A stretch of 64,000 nucleotides of DNA, taken from Omphalotus guepiniiformis (lineage: Eukaryota > Basidiomycota > Agaricomycetes > Agaricales > Omphalotaceae). The translations under genes were made by a program, and so were the position numbers. The stretch covers positions 186,001 to 250,000 of the forward strand of contig JAQOOI010000073.1 in assembly GCA_028554645.1 (NCBI GenBank), in the 5' to 3' direction. The notes beneath the pieces were generated by a model. It was not told where the DNA came from and searched no databases. It saw nothing but the letters and a program-made list of their open reading frames with translations. Of this stretch, positions 1 through 15,059 are shown piece after piece; within the stretch, counting starts at the first letter, position 1; every line of letters begins with the position of its first letter.

Positions 1-2416
1 CCACAAGTACCGATCTCAGTGCTCACGGCGACTTGTTGCCCGCTAGTACTTAAGGATATTCTGAATGTTGTAGGTTTGAAGGACATCAGTAGCGGGTTAA
101 GTACGTTACTTACTCTGTCTACCTTTCCGGGGGAGTTTGAGGGTATACTAACCCTTCTGGGTGCGGATTGATAGATGCTAGCGCAAACGGCGCGGTCTTC
201 TTTATAACCAACCCCTATCGCTCAAATCTACATTACAGAGTACGGTACAAGAACGTTAAAGGAGATCGCCTTATGGATGATATCGCATCATTCATCAGAA
301 CATACCATGCCCGTCATAGCGGAATCATTTATTGTTTCAGTAAGAAGGTCAGTTAAATCCAATCTCAAACTCGTACAACTTGTTGCTAATTTTGGTCCTC
401 TGGTACACTGGATTCACAGGATGCGGAAAAGATGGCTGAGGGACTTAAGAAGAGAGGTAGGATCGAGACTGGAGTTTATCATGCCGACCGGACAGAGGAG
501 GAGAAGAAGACGTTACATCAACAATGGAAAGAAGGTCAGATCAAGATTATTTGTGCTACCACAGGTAAGTTTTCAGTTTCGTCGGGTCCTATAACCACTT
601 ACCGGTAATTGACCCCTCTTTGTATAGCCTTCGGCCTAGGTATTGACAAAGCAGATGTTAGATTTGTGATTCATCATACGGTAAGTAAATCTAATTTTCA
701 TTCTGAATGCTGTTGGGATATCTATCTATCCATCTAAACGGGTGTTGCATATACAGCTACCGGTCAGTAATCTCCTTCTAATACCTACGCACTCACTAAT
801 ACTATCACCAGAAATCTCTGAACGGGCTCTGTCAAGAATCCGGACGAGCTGGAAGAGACGGGAAAGATGCGGACTGCATTGTTTACTACAATGCAGGCGA
901 TGTATCAAGATTGATTTCCATGGTACACTCTGGAGGAGAAGATTGGGATCCTGGACGTACGTTGTCTTTTTAGTACTTTCTTCTCAGATGTGAGGTTACT
1001 AAACCGCATATTGAATTCCAGTTCACGCAATATTCAGATTTGCACAAAATCAGAAAGAGTGTCGGAAAGTACAATTCATGAAGTGAGTCTTTCTTTCAAT
1101 CCGCCTAAACAGATCCTACCGACCACCTCCGGTCCAAACAGATACTTCTACGACCCCTTCGTAGCACCCGGCGAAGCTTCCGAAACAACAGATATTGAAG
1201 CATGTGGGCACTGCGACATCTGTACCGGATCCGTAGGAACCGTCAAGCATCGAGACGTCACCTTCGAATCTTGGCAAATCCTTCAAATTCTACGCCACAT
1301 CACTTCGTGCAAAAAGCAAATCACACTTAGTATGCTACCTACGTTAGCCAGGGGGGGATGTACAGAGGAATTCGTGGCATTTAGTACGTCGATTCGTACT
1401 GGTGGAACTCGTAAGGAAAAGGGTCTGGCGTATCAACGGGGAAAGATAAATCTGGATGTTGTTTGCGAGGGACCTGTTCGGCTGGATGTAAAGGTAAGTG
1501 TGTTTATACTTATACCGAGCCCCAGAACGGCGCTAGATTGAGGAGTGTTTTCGTATCTATGTAGGACATTGAAGTCATTCTGGTCGAACTTCTACTTCAA
1601 GGGTATTTGAAACCTCTGATCAAGCGTACGAATCCGGGACGCAAGGACATTGCATACATAGCTTTAGGACCAAAGGCTGGTCAATTACTCGAACAACCCA
1701 AAGAAGTGTTTTCAGCCGTCAACAAACCATTTCCATCTGTCCAATGTTCATTTCGAATCTCCCTCCCATCACTCACTCCCAACGTATTTCATCGGTACGA
1801 ATCTGATAGCGACGACGACGACGACGACGATGCGACACTCTTATCATTTTCTTCACCTCGGAAAAGAGCGCGCCGGATGTGTATTGATTCAGAAGGCGAC
1901 TCAGACTCGAATAGCGATTACTTTTCTGACAACGATACGAGTACGCTCGTCAATACAACACCTGCCGCTTCATCTTCGAGACTCTCAGCCTCCAGTCCTT
2001 TGGAGTCCCGGACGGATACCCGAAGTCGTGCGCAACCCAGTTCTAGCGCACTAGGACTACTACTCAAGAAGGAGGAGGATAATTATGATGAGAGCTCGGA
2101 CGACGAGCTCTTATTGACCCCATCGAAACCGGCGTCTTCGTCTTGGAGAGAGAAGCGGAGTACTCATTTATCGAGGTCGAAACCGAATACACCGCGTTTG
2201 TACAAGAGAGAGCCAAGTTCACCATGTCGAAAGAAGCCCAAACTCTCGGAAGATTTTTCTATGAACACTCCTAACACCCCTTCTTCTAGCTTTTCGACGA
2301 CGAATCGTGATTTGGGGAAGGATACGATGAGGAGTAAACCGGAAGGGAATGTGGTGGCGATGCGTACCTTAACTTATTACACCGCTCCTCATCACGGGAA
2401 GAAGAAGAGTGGATAG
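1..2416 (+). CDS. RecQ-family ATP-dependent DNA helicase, copy 1 (5' end outside window)
   Basis: This is the 3' part of a RecQ-type 3'-5' DNA helicase, which unwinds DNA in recombination and repair in the nucleus. I read exons 1-100, 175-347, 420-564, 628-680, 812-956, 1022-1082, 1142-1493 and 1565-2416, which give 626 in-frame residues. Visible motifs are [10 protein letters not shown] (usually SATC), [49 protein letters not shown] and the zinc-binding CGHCDIC. A winged-helix-like part follows, then an acidic, Ser-rich, basic-patched tail of about 200 residues. The Walker A and DEAH boxes lie upstream of the window. Exon lengths match those of copy 2 (173, 145, 53, 145 versus 142, 61), so the two arose by tandem duplication. 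The tails have diverged. No lesion is visible in this part, so it is probably functional. Confidence 0.9.
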
Positions 2417-3686
2417 GTTTGTTGTATGTTTCATTAGGTAGACGTTCATTTACTTATTTATCACTTGTTTTGATTATGTCGGTATACCTCCTGTAACTTA
2501 TTACGCTCCTATACTCGTTGTCTGTTCATTCGTTTACTTATAACCTTTTTTTGTATATGTTGTTCATCCCTGCTTTATCGTAACACACAGGTTACAGGTT
2601 CACCCTTGGTTTCACTCAGTTCTTATGAGGACACGAAGGATACGACGGTAATGTGACCCTTGGTATAGAAGTACTCCGCCTCCTACTTATATGCACAGAA
2701 GAAATGCCGAACTTCAAGGTCACCACCTGGTGACACTTGCCCACGGTTTTTGTCTACGTAATCTAAAGTGTGGGCTTCAAGGCTGTGAACACTGACGGAA
2801 TATCAAGATGTTCTGGGTTAAGCTTCACACATACTGAAGACACTACTGCCCTGTTCCCAAAAGAACAAAAATCTCAGAGAGGACACCATTTCACAACGCC
2901 AGGGCATTGAGTGGACAGACATATCTCGCTCACAGTATCTCAAACTCATCCTCAGCGTGCTTACAATTTCACACTCAAATGACTTACCACTGTAACATAA
3001 GGGGTGCAACACGCTCCTGAGGTCAGGTTCGTGTCTGATAGCTCCTTCACCGTACAGTGTATCAACTTCGAAGCCTTGACGCGTGCTCCAAGGGTCTGGT
3101 TCACAGCCGCCATCGCAACATCCCAGTTAACACCGTCGGTCTCTACACAAGCTCTCCAGCACAGGAATGATGCTCCAGAGGTCCGGTTCATCATCCTGAA
3201 TGTCCCTCGCCGTCAGATCCTGCTCCTGGGGTCAGGTTCACGAGTCTGATATCAAGAGAATCCCTCGATGCACAATCAACATACAGTTCCAGGGGTCTGG
3301 TCCTAAAATGCGGATATATACGTGCACGAAACAGCCTACCAGCACTCTAGCAGCGACTACCTCGGGCCCCGATGCTCAACTGCGTATTGGTGCGGACCGG
3401 CGACGAGAGATGATGGATGGAAGAGAGAAGGAGACCGCGCTAGCGAATTCAACAGAACGGTGAACAAATAGATACAAAATCTGTGTCACGAGGTCGCGTT
3501 TGCCTGCCTGCCGGACGGAGTGGGCCGTTTGATTTCAGTCGGAGATGTAACTTGGCTGTGCGTGACTCGCGACGCGTCGCGTCTTTCAAGTTTCTTGCAT
3601 GATCATTCACCTTTCCTACCTTGACTAAACACCTCTCGGAGACGCCCTTCCCTACAACTTACACTATCACTCACAAATACGACCTC
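2417..3686. other. Intergenic region between the two RecQ genes
   Basis: No gene is supported in this 1.27 kb. It holds the 3' flank of RecQ copy 1 and the promoter of copy 2. Its middle carries a set of imperfect 20-bp repeats (listed separately) and a short inverted repeat at 2719-2734 with 7-bp arms. Short open frames here have no recognisable product. Confidence 0.6.
3013..3303 (+). repeat. Five degenerate dispersed 20-bp repeats
   Basis: Five imperfect copies of GCTCC(A/T)GGGGTC(A/T)GGTTCA start near 3013, 3085, 3172, 3222 and 3283. They are spaced 50-87 bp apart in one orientation. Two copies are also followed by GTCTGATA (near 3033 and 3244). Function is unknown. Confidence 0.6.
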
Positions 3687-7406
<3,720 letters not shown>

Positions 7407-8079
7407 AAATATCATTTCTTTCATGTTTCGTTTGGTGCGTGATACTCTTGATTTACTTATTCCGATGGACCGAGGGGAGACAATGTCAACCGGTGAGTGT
7501 ACGGCAGTGAAGCATGATGATTATTGGCATGAATTGAGAAAGTTTCATATCCATCAGTCCATGAACAACGCGTGAATGATTCTCTTACAGCTGATGCATT
7601 GATGGTTAACAAATAATGGCGACTACTCACCGTATACAGCGGAGAAGTCACAGCGGAACGGCAATAGAACCTGAGAAACCGGTAATCATCGATCATCCCG
7701 GAAGCCGGCGTTCAACGTTCAACAAACCTTCTTCCTTCCTTCCCGGTGTTTGCTTGACATTAGATGGGTCAAAGCGCAGTGGATAACTTATTCTCACAAA
7801 TCAAGGCAAAGCAGTGGTGCTGAGATATTCACTGACGCGAAGGTAGAAGTGGTGGAATCGAGGTGGAATCAGGAAGTCTGCGGGGGTGATTCGACGTACA
7901 TAAAACGCTAATTGATCCTTTCAGAGTGAAACGGAGACTGAGTTAGTCCCCGAACAGCTCGTAAGTTGACCTGAGCTCTGACAGGTACTGAATCAATCAT
8001 TCTTGTTACAGAACTTATTACCGCAAGAGTATTGTTTTTTTGCACCGCTAGGTATCAGTTCTATATATGCCGGTTAGCA
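7407..8079. other. Intergenic, upstream of secreted kinase-like gene 1
   Basis: No gene is supported. About 7490-7690 resembles parts of the segments upstream of copies 3 and 5 (near 15,460-15,650 and 22,190-22,400). It shares words such as GTGAAGCA, ATGGTTAACA and GGCGGAGAAGTCACAG in degenerate form. It is therefore an older copy of the array's 5' flank. Confidence 0.55.
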
Positions 8080-8087
8080 TATAAAAG
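8080..8087 (+). promoter_or_regulatory. TATA box of secreted kinase-like gene 1
   Basis: TATAAAAG lies 237 bp before the ATG. It is followed by the same leader as the other four copies (GAAGTATGTACCCAATCTTC, then GTGC-CGGGCTGGTCCCTTTG). Copy 1 has a longer leader than the others, whose spacing is about 190 bp. Confidence 0.7.
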
Positions 8088-8316
8088 AAGTGAAGTATGT
8101 ACCCAATCTTCAGCGGATTGAGCTCACTCACCTCTCACTTTTCATCTCTCTGTGCACGGGCTGGTCCCTTTGCAACGCCTCACTACACTCCTTATAGCTG
8201 ACGCTGTGCGTTAGTGGATAATATTGTGAGTGTTGTACTAACTACTTACCTGCACTCTGCTGAAATCATCCAACTCCCATAGATTCTCATCGTTGAACTT
8301 TTACCCTCAACTCAAG

Positions 8317-9830
8317 ATGTTTGCACGCCGTCACCTCATCCTTCTCGTAGCTCTCTGTCTCTCTGTGGCGGTCATATCTGCACCGACCCCTGAGATAAAT
8401 GACCCGGCCATGATCAGAAGAGTGAGTGATCTTCGCTTTTCATGATGCTTGATATGATCTGATTATCTCGCAGTTGGATAACGTTGATTTCAGCGACTTT
8501 GAACGACGCTCGCCCGGAACGACCAAAGATAGTAGCAGTACCACACCCAAGAGTGGTGTTACCAAGAGTGGTGTTACCAGTGGTGGTGTTACCAAGAGTG
8601 GTGGTACCAGCGGTGGTGGTACCAAGAGTGGCGGTACCAAGAGTGGCGGTACCAGTGGTGGTGTCACCAAGCCTGGTAACAGTGCGCCTAAAAGTGGTGA
8701 TACCAAAGGCGGTAAAAAGAAACTCCCACCTTCGACTTTGACACACACCAGTTCATCTGAACTGAAGGCAACTCCGAAACCAACAACGGACAAAAAAAGC
8801 CTTACCGCAAGTTATCATATATATAGTGTCCTTGCAGATTCTGATACACTCCTGAACATAGGACATTTGCCTCGAACAGAGAAAGTCGAAGAAGGACAGC
8901 CCGAACACGAAGCAACCTCAAAGGAAGGAGGGAGAGAGTATGTTCGATCTGTCTTTACATGCTATTAACTGAATGTCCTGACTTCATGATTCCTAGAAAT
9001 CACGATCAACGGAAACACATTCACGCTCGGTACTCGATACTCCGGCGGTTCTAAAGGATCCGGTGACACTGCTGTAAGTAACCTCCATGTTCACGGATAG
9101 CACTCACTTACAAAGCGGTTCATCTTCAGACATTCGATGTAACCTACAAGGGGCATTCTGGTATCGCAAAGCAACAGACTTCTATTACAGACGCGAAGTT
9201 CTCAACGGAAATCCAGAACACAAAAGCAGTGAGTATCATACCTTGGAATTCACATTCATCCTTTTGAACGCCTTACTCTTTCACAGGCGGGCGACGCGCA
9301 AGGCAATGATCTGTACTTGGATGAAGGTTGCTTCGACGGCTCGATGTGGATGATCATGAAGAAGGTTTCTGGGAAAGACATTTACAATCAACTGATGGCT
9401 TTGAAACCTGCCACCAAAGCGCAATGTGAAGCATACCTCAACACTGCTGCCGAGACGGCTGCTAAAGCGCAAGCCAATTTGGCTACTCATGCGCACTTTG
9501 TCCAGGGCGACGACAATTACGAGAACGTGAGTTATTCTACATCTCCCGGAATCCCATTTATCAATTGGCTGACCCTTTCGAATCGCAGTATCTGTTCAGC
9601 GCTGACTTCAAGTCAGTCAACGTTATCGACTTTGGTCTGGTGACTCCTGTTGGAGACAACGCGCAAGCGAGCACGATAGTGAGTTTCACACATGTATTCT
9701 GTTTGATTAAGCACTCGCTGACTTACTATAATCGCAGGAGGCTAGCCAGTTGAAGTCGATGCGCGCAGAAGGTGGCACCTTTGGGGATCATTGGATCGAA
9801 GGCTTTCAGCACGCAGGCTACTGCAAATAA
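8317..9830 (+). CDS. Secreted kinase-fold-like protein, array copy 1 (possibly frame-damaged)
   Basis: First of five tandem paralogues. Exons by homology are 8317-8421, 8474-8810, 8862-8937, 8997-9073, 9130-9228, 9287-9526, 9589-9678 and 9738-9830. The signal peptide is MFARRHLILLVALCLSVAVI, followed by a short propeptide ending in FERR. Next comes a Gly/Ser/Thr linker that in this copy is expanded into a repeat, then the kinase-like domain. That domain shows TLGTRYSGGSKGSGDTA, GIAKQ, STEIQNTK, WMIMKKVSGKDIYN, FVQGDDNYEN and VNVIDFGLV. Unlike the other copies, the donor after exon 2 is altered. The obvious splice (ACCGCAA|GTTATC) shifts the frame relative to exon 3, and exon 3 has lost the acidic DDDDD..VHSLVARG stretch. 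It may be a pseudogene or may use another donor. Function is inferred from fold motifs only. Confidence 0.75.
8547..8675 (+). repeat. In-frame minisatellite in linker of copy 1
   Basis: Roughly 15-bp units of the type AGTGGTGGTACCA(AG) encode alternating TKSGG/TSGG pieces. The expansion is specific to copy 1. The other copies have a single short GSSSGGVTKPGS-like stretch here. Confidence 0.85.
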
Positions 9831-10247
9831 TCTCCGTGACCTCGAGATTGGGCATGATGGTCCAGGAAAAACGTACCATACGAGATGGGGGCAGGGCTGC
9901 CAAATGTATCCTAAACAGACGAATAAACTAGGGCTATCTTCCTGCTTAAAGTAATATACGAGATGAATTAAAAAAAGAATAATTTTGCTAAAACCAAACC
10001 TTGGTAACGAGCGAGCGAGATTCTTCGGATGCACGTAGTTCCAAAGTTAATGCAAATGGTTCATACGTTTCAAGCTGCAGAGAAGGTTCGTTCAAAGTTG
10101 CTTGAAACGTTTGTGAAAGGCTCAAAATGCAGGACTCTTACCTTAAATCTCCGGCTAAATATTCGGACTCCGCTCTGCTCATATCCCGCCAGCCGCCGGT
10201 TGGCTCAAACTTTCACCATCATCATCTTGAGTGAATCCATGTTCTTA
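9831..10247. other. 3' flank of array copy 1
   Basis: No gene is supported. The first 120 bp repeat the 3' flank seen after copies 3 and 5 (TCTCCGTGACCT-GAGATTGGG then AAACGTACCATACGAGATGG). From about 10,140 the sequence (TCTCCGGCTAAATATTC..GACTCCGCTC) matches the region just upstream of the intact GPN2 gene. Confidence 0.6.
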
Positions 10248-10845
10248 TGCCTTTAGGTAAAGCATTCTGCGGAGCACCATGGAAATCGACACACTGCTAC
10301 GGAAAACATTGTTCTTTCCTTCGCACCCAATCGACCCATAGCATATCGTGAACCTTGATCCAGCAAACGAACAGCACCCATCTGGTTGAATACAGGCTAT
10401 ACAGCTCCCGAAAGGTGAAATGATCTTACTGCATCGTCACCTGGAATACTTGGAGTCGATATTAACTTACGAGTGGTCCGAAGAATGTCTGAGGAATTCA
10501 AGAGGAGAACCATGGTGGAATTGAGCTCAGCCCACCAAATGTGAAGCATATACATAGTGAATTGCTGATAGGGTGAGTTCTATTCTCGACGTAGATCATA
10601 TGTCTGTTGATGCAAATTTTCATATGGTGTTCAGCTAGCAGCCGTGGATCTATAGTGCATCTATGCGATTCTATGGGCATTGCGAATCTGCGATGCTCAC
10701 TACCCGCCCTATATGCGATGCCCATTAGCGCCCACTACGTTCTCATCAACGCTTCCCAGCAGCAACTAACGCAGCTCGGGGTGGAAACGAATTTCGACGA
10801 GAAGATAGCGAAATTGAATGCTTGCCGTAAAGCTTTGGAGGGGCA
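10248..10845 (+). pseudogene. Relic 1: GPN2 fragment fused to RecQ coiled-coil fragment
   Basis: From 10,248 the DNA follows the intact GPN2 gene at 24,849: CTGCGGAGCACCA, ACTGCTA(T/C)GGAAAACA, CTTGA(C/T)CCAGCAAACGAA, then CAGCTAGCAGCCGTG of exon 2. It is full of stops and indels. Near 10,740 it switches to sequence matching RecQ copy 2 exon 2 (CCAGCAGCAACTA-C-CAGCTCG and GCTTGCCGTAAAGCTTT). It cannot encode either protein. It records a junction between the two genes that flank the array. Confidence 0.8.
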
Positions 10846-11142
10846 ATATTCGTATAAACTCTTCCTCCTCCTCCTTCAACCGTTACGCCAAGCTTCGGAC
10901 ATGTTCACAGTCCGCACCGTCGGACCGGGACCCAAAGCAACATATGTTGAAGCGGTGACTTGCTCGGGTGTTCGCCTGTGTTCGCTAGCCCTTTCACAGC
11001 GCATCTTGGTATTGATAATTTGATATTGTCGTTGCGTCGTGCCGTTTGTTGCGACCACAATCTACCACGATGTGCCGGAGTATCAGTCCCTGCCTGCACC
11101 GCTACGTATCATCTGTGTTTGCTCTGTTGTTGTCAGTCAGCG

Positions 11143-11150
11143 TATAAAAG
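11143..11150 (+). promoter_or_regulatory. TATA box of secreted kinase-like gene 2
   Basis: TATAAAAG lies 196 bp before the ATG. It sits in the conserved context CAGCG-TATAAAAGAGGTGAAG. About 60-75 bp further upstream is a conserved CCTGCCTGCAC..GCTACGTATCATC block shared with copies 3-5. Confidence 0.75.
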
Positions 11151-11338
11151 AGGTGAAGTATGTACCCAATCTTCAGCAGATCGAGTTCTCTCGTCTCTCA
11201 CCTATCAATCCTCTTTGTGCGCGGGCTGGTCCCTTTGCACCTCCTCTATATCTCTCGGATCCTACGCTGCGCGTTGGAACGTTGAACCTACATCCTCCCA
11301 TCCTCGCCTGATATCTGCACGAGAACTCTCACTTCAAG

Positions 11339-12907
11339 ATGTTCGCCCGTCGTCAACTCATCCTTCTCGTCGCTCTCTGTCTCTCCGTCGCGGTGATATC
11401 TGCACCGACCCCCGACCCAAATGACCCGGTCATGATCAGAGACGTGAGTGACTTTGACTGTTCATGAGACTTGATATGTTACTGACTATCTCGCAGCTGG
11501 ATGCCGTTGAATTTAACGACGTCGAGCGACGTGAGCCTTCTTTCGGAAAGACCAAAGGCAGTAGCAGTAGCACGCCCAAGGGTGGTAATTCCAGTGGTGG
11601 TGTTACCAAGCCTGGTAGCAGTACGCCTAAGAATAATGACAGCAAGGGCGACAAGAAGAAAACCCCACCATCTACACACACTTCTACACACACCACTTCG
11701 TCTAAAGGGAAGGCGACAGCAACACCAAGCAAAAGCCATAGTTCATCTGCTTCCGCTACCCCTACCGCTGGCGTGAGTCTTCACATATATAGTGCCCTTG
11801 CAGATTCTGACAAGTTCCTGGACGTAGGCGACTTGCTCTATCAGTAACTCGAAGACCAGCCCGAAGACCAACAAGAAACCTTCTACGACCAAGAAGGTTA
11901 CCCGCGCTATTGGCTGGCTCCTTGGTCGTACCTACGACGACGACGACGACGTCCATTCACTTGTCGCTCGCGGGGCGCAAAAGAAGACGGGAGACGGTAT
12001 GTTCACCTTTTCTTCAAATAACCACCATGATAAACTTTCCTGACTTCACTATTCCTAGAAATCACAATCAAAGGAAAAAAGTTAAAGCTCGGTACTCGAC
12101 ACTCTGGTGGTTCTCGCGGATCTGGTGACACTGCTGTAAGTAACCTTCTTGATCAGGCATAGCACTCACTTATAAGCCCTGTCATCTTTAGACATTCGAT
12201 GTGAACTACGGGGGAGTGGCTGCTATCGCAAAGCAACAGACTACTATTTCAACCGAGAAGTTTACAACGGAAATGGAGTACACAAAGAAGGTGAGTATCG
12301 TACCTTGAGTTCCACACTCAGTTTTCTACGCCCTACATACTCTTACACTCCTCACAGGCGGGCGATGCGCAACACAATGGACTTTTCTTGGATTCTGATT
12401 GCTTCGATGGCTCAATGTGGATGATCATGAAGAAGGTTTCTGGGCAAGACATTCTCCATCAACTCATGACTTTGAAACCTGCTACCAAAGCGAAATGTGA
12501 AGAAATCCTTGATGCCGCTGCTCACACGGCTGCTACTGCGCAAGGAAATCTGGCTGTACATGCGGGATTCGTCCAGGGCGACGACAATTACGAGAACGTG
12601 AGTTTTTCAATGCCGCGAGTCCCGTTGGTACACTGGCTGACCCTTTAATCCTTTCGAATCATAGTATCTGTTTGACAAAGACTTCAAGACAGTCAACGTG
12701 ATCGACTTTGGTGTTGTGCGTCCCGTTGGAGGCAGTCCGCAAGCAAGCAAGATAGTGAGTTACACATTCGTTTTTGGAAAAGCAAAGGCTTACTCATTAT
12801 CATCGCAGGCAGAAAGTCAGTTCAAGTCGATGCGTTCGGAATCCGGCCCCTTTGGGAATCATTGGATTACACTTGTTCAGGACGGTCAGGATGGCTTCTG
12901 CAAGTAA
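11339..12907 (+). CDS. Secreted kinase-fold-like protein, array copy 2
   Basis: A complete 384-residue model. Exons are 11339-11443, 11497-11772, 11828-11996, 12059-12135, 12192-12290, 12358-12597, 12665-12754 and 12809-12907, and all splice in phase. It has a signal peptide (residues 1 to about 21), a propeptide to VERR, and a Ser/Thr/Lys-rich low-complexity linker (about 45-128). A DDDDD-containing spacer ends in SLVARG. The kinase-like domain covers about residues 180-384: KLGTRHSGGSRGSGDTA (Gly-rich strand), AIAKQ (beta-3 Lys), TTEMEYTKK (alpha-C Glu), WMIMKKVSGQDILHQ (hinge), FVQGDDNYEN (catalytic-loop position) and VNVIDFGVV. It lacks a normal C-lobe and ends in FCK. The predicted location is extracellular. 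Substrate and activity are unknown. Confidence 0.85.
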
Positions 12908-14133
12908 TCTCCGTGACTTTGTGACTTTGAGATTGGGACGATGTCGTGTACAATATGAGATGGGGAAAATGTATCCTGAAATGAATACACGAACTGTTAC
13001 AGGATCTCAAAATATGTCGTTCCGGGAATCAGAACAACAAATTTCACTTGGAATGAGCAGCACTAGCGTATTATTCGTCAATAGTTCAAGTATACATGTA
13101 AGGGGCTCAGCTGGGGAATTCGTACCAACCTCTTAGCCCAAAGGGTACGCCGGACGACGTATCATTTATAAGTCCAAGGAAAAGCCATGAGAGAGTACTG
13201 AAGACAGAGTATGAAGGAGAAAGCTTGCTGGCGTCGACGAGCGCTAACTGGTCCGGGCCGACGAGTTGGCGCCCGCGAAGACACGCGGTTCTGTTCAACT
13301 CTTCCTTTTCTTCCAATGGCAGTTGGGATACGATTTCCGAGGTTCCCTCTCGTCGACGTTGACACAACTGGCCATGGAAATCTTTTGATACACATAATGA
13401 TTCCGGAGGATATCACACATCGTCAAAAACGAACGGGGACTAGTCACTGTATGGATAGCCGTGCCCTGGAGGCTTTGTCGATCTTTAACCGACGCTCATA
13501 ACGCTCTTTATGGGCTTATATTGAACACAGGCTCAAAACTTCACTCAAGTCTTCGACAGAGCTGCAAAAACATATTGTACATCGACGTTGATCCTCGAAA
13601 TGAGAAAAACACTGGTAGGCGGTTCGTATCCATATGCCCGCGTATAAAGGAGGACAGTGCAGACGGGAATGGCGGGGTTCTCAGGTATGTTGCTTTTTCG
13701 TTCAATTTTCAATAGAAGCTCACAAAATCTTTTGGTCCGTAGATGAAAGCCCGTAAACGCGATCCTGACATCCCTTTCAGGGCCATTCTTCAATATTAAC
13801 AAAAGGTATATGAAGACGCAAAGGAATATGCCATGTGAAAATCGTATTCGCATTCATGGTTTCTACGATTCAGAAGGTCATACAACGTTCCTGTCAGCGG
13901 ATATTCATACCTCCAAATCATACGAAGATACGACGTTCACCCCCTCAATAAAACAAACCACCGCAACGGTTCGAGAAAGCATATTACGGGCGAAGTATAC
14001 GAGTATACGATGTCACCGGTACGTTTTCTCGGCCTTCCATATTTCAAAAACGTCGAGTGTGTGACACCCGACATTCCTGACGCGAATTGAATCACAGATC
14101 CTCTGAGAAGACTTTGACGGATCATATCCAAGC
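12908..14133. other. Spacer after array copy 2, including duplicated segment L (copy a)
   Basis: No gene is supported. About 13,190-13,620 is a duplicated segment also found after copy 4 (20,770-21,240). Shared words include GAAGGAGAAAGCT-G, TGGCAGTTGG-ATACGATT, TTATATTGAACA-AGG and GAGAA-AACA-TGGGC-like remnants, all degenerate. The remainder (13,620-14,133) shows nothing recognisable. Confidence 0.55.
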
Positions 14134-14500
14134 CTTTTGGCAAATTAATAGTCTTCGGAGCACGGGGAAGTGGATAGACATCCTGCTATGGAAAACTTCT
14201 CTCGGTCCTGAATCGACCCTTATTAATGCAACAAACGAACCAACGCCATATCCTAACGCAATCGATGTATCTTTTTCAGAACGCTGAAGGATATCATGGA
14301 TGAGTATGGCCTGGATCCGAACGGTGATATGCTTCGTTGCATGGAATCAAGTTGCGATTGGCTTGGAAGACGTCTGAGGGGAATTAGGCTAGTATGTGTT
14401 TTTTGAATTTCTCCCTGTGAAGCATTTAGTAGTGGAACATCTTGTCAAGAGTGGAGAAAGGGTGCGTTGTTCTGTTTCATTAGATGGAGATGCCTAGAGT
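14134..14500 (+). pseudogene. Relic 2: GPN2 fragment
   Basis: The sequence follows GPN2 from its start region (CCTTTTGG, then CTTCGGAGCAC-GGGAAGTGGA and CATCCTGCTATGGAAAAC) through ATGGATGAGTATGGCCTGG and the exon 1 donor region GGTGCGTTGTTCT. There are in-frame stops and small deletions, including loss of the DLPGQ (G3) segment. No RecQ fragment is recognisable after it. Confidence 0.78.
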
Positions 14501-15059
14501 TAGGACCCTCCTGGTCAGCTAGTGTAGCATAAGACTCGAATAGCCTCAAGGAGTCACTAGTCAAAGTCAAATTGTAGACGGTTAGACAGTGGCTATGTAC
14601 AAGCTCGTTCGCGAGTCGTGACATGATGAGGCCTGATGTACCCATCCTCCTTTTTAGGGTGAAACTTAGGCCCATCACGATCCTTATTAGATCCTTACCA
14701 TCTCAGCCTGATGAACGATTTTACCGCTAACGTGCAGATGTGTATACGGTACCTTCCCCCGTCCACTGTCTACTATACTCTACATATTCAGGAGGAATTT
14801 GAAGAACAAAACTAAAGCGGATGTATATTTTGAAAGAAGCCTGAGGCCGTTTCGTATTGAAGTACATACCGTATGTACAGTCCCAGACTCCCAGGAAGGC
14901 CTGGGACCGGACCGAAGTCATCAGATCAAGGCAGTGCTTTCATGCACTGGAAATTGATGAGATTTAATTACAGATTCGACCATCAATGGATCTCTGTTGA
15001 CTTAGTATAAACTTAGCAATTGATCTGCGAAAGAAATTAACAAGAGGCCTACATACATC

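Noticed and set aside
168..594. Apparent small genes at the left edge
   Set aside because: They start at non-ATG codons. They are exons of RecQ copy 1 plus intron read-through.
8414..8793. Minus-strand open frames rich in Thr/Gly or Leu/Val/Pro opposite the array linkers
   Set aside because: They are antisense shadows of the repetitive linker and recur opposite every copy. No start context or splice structure supports them.
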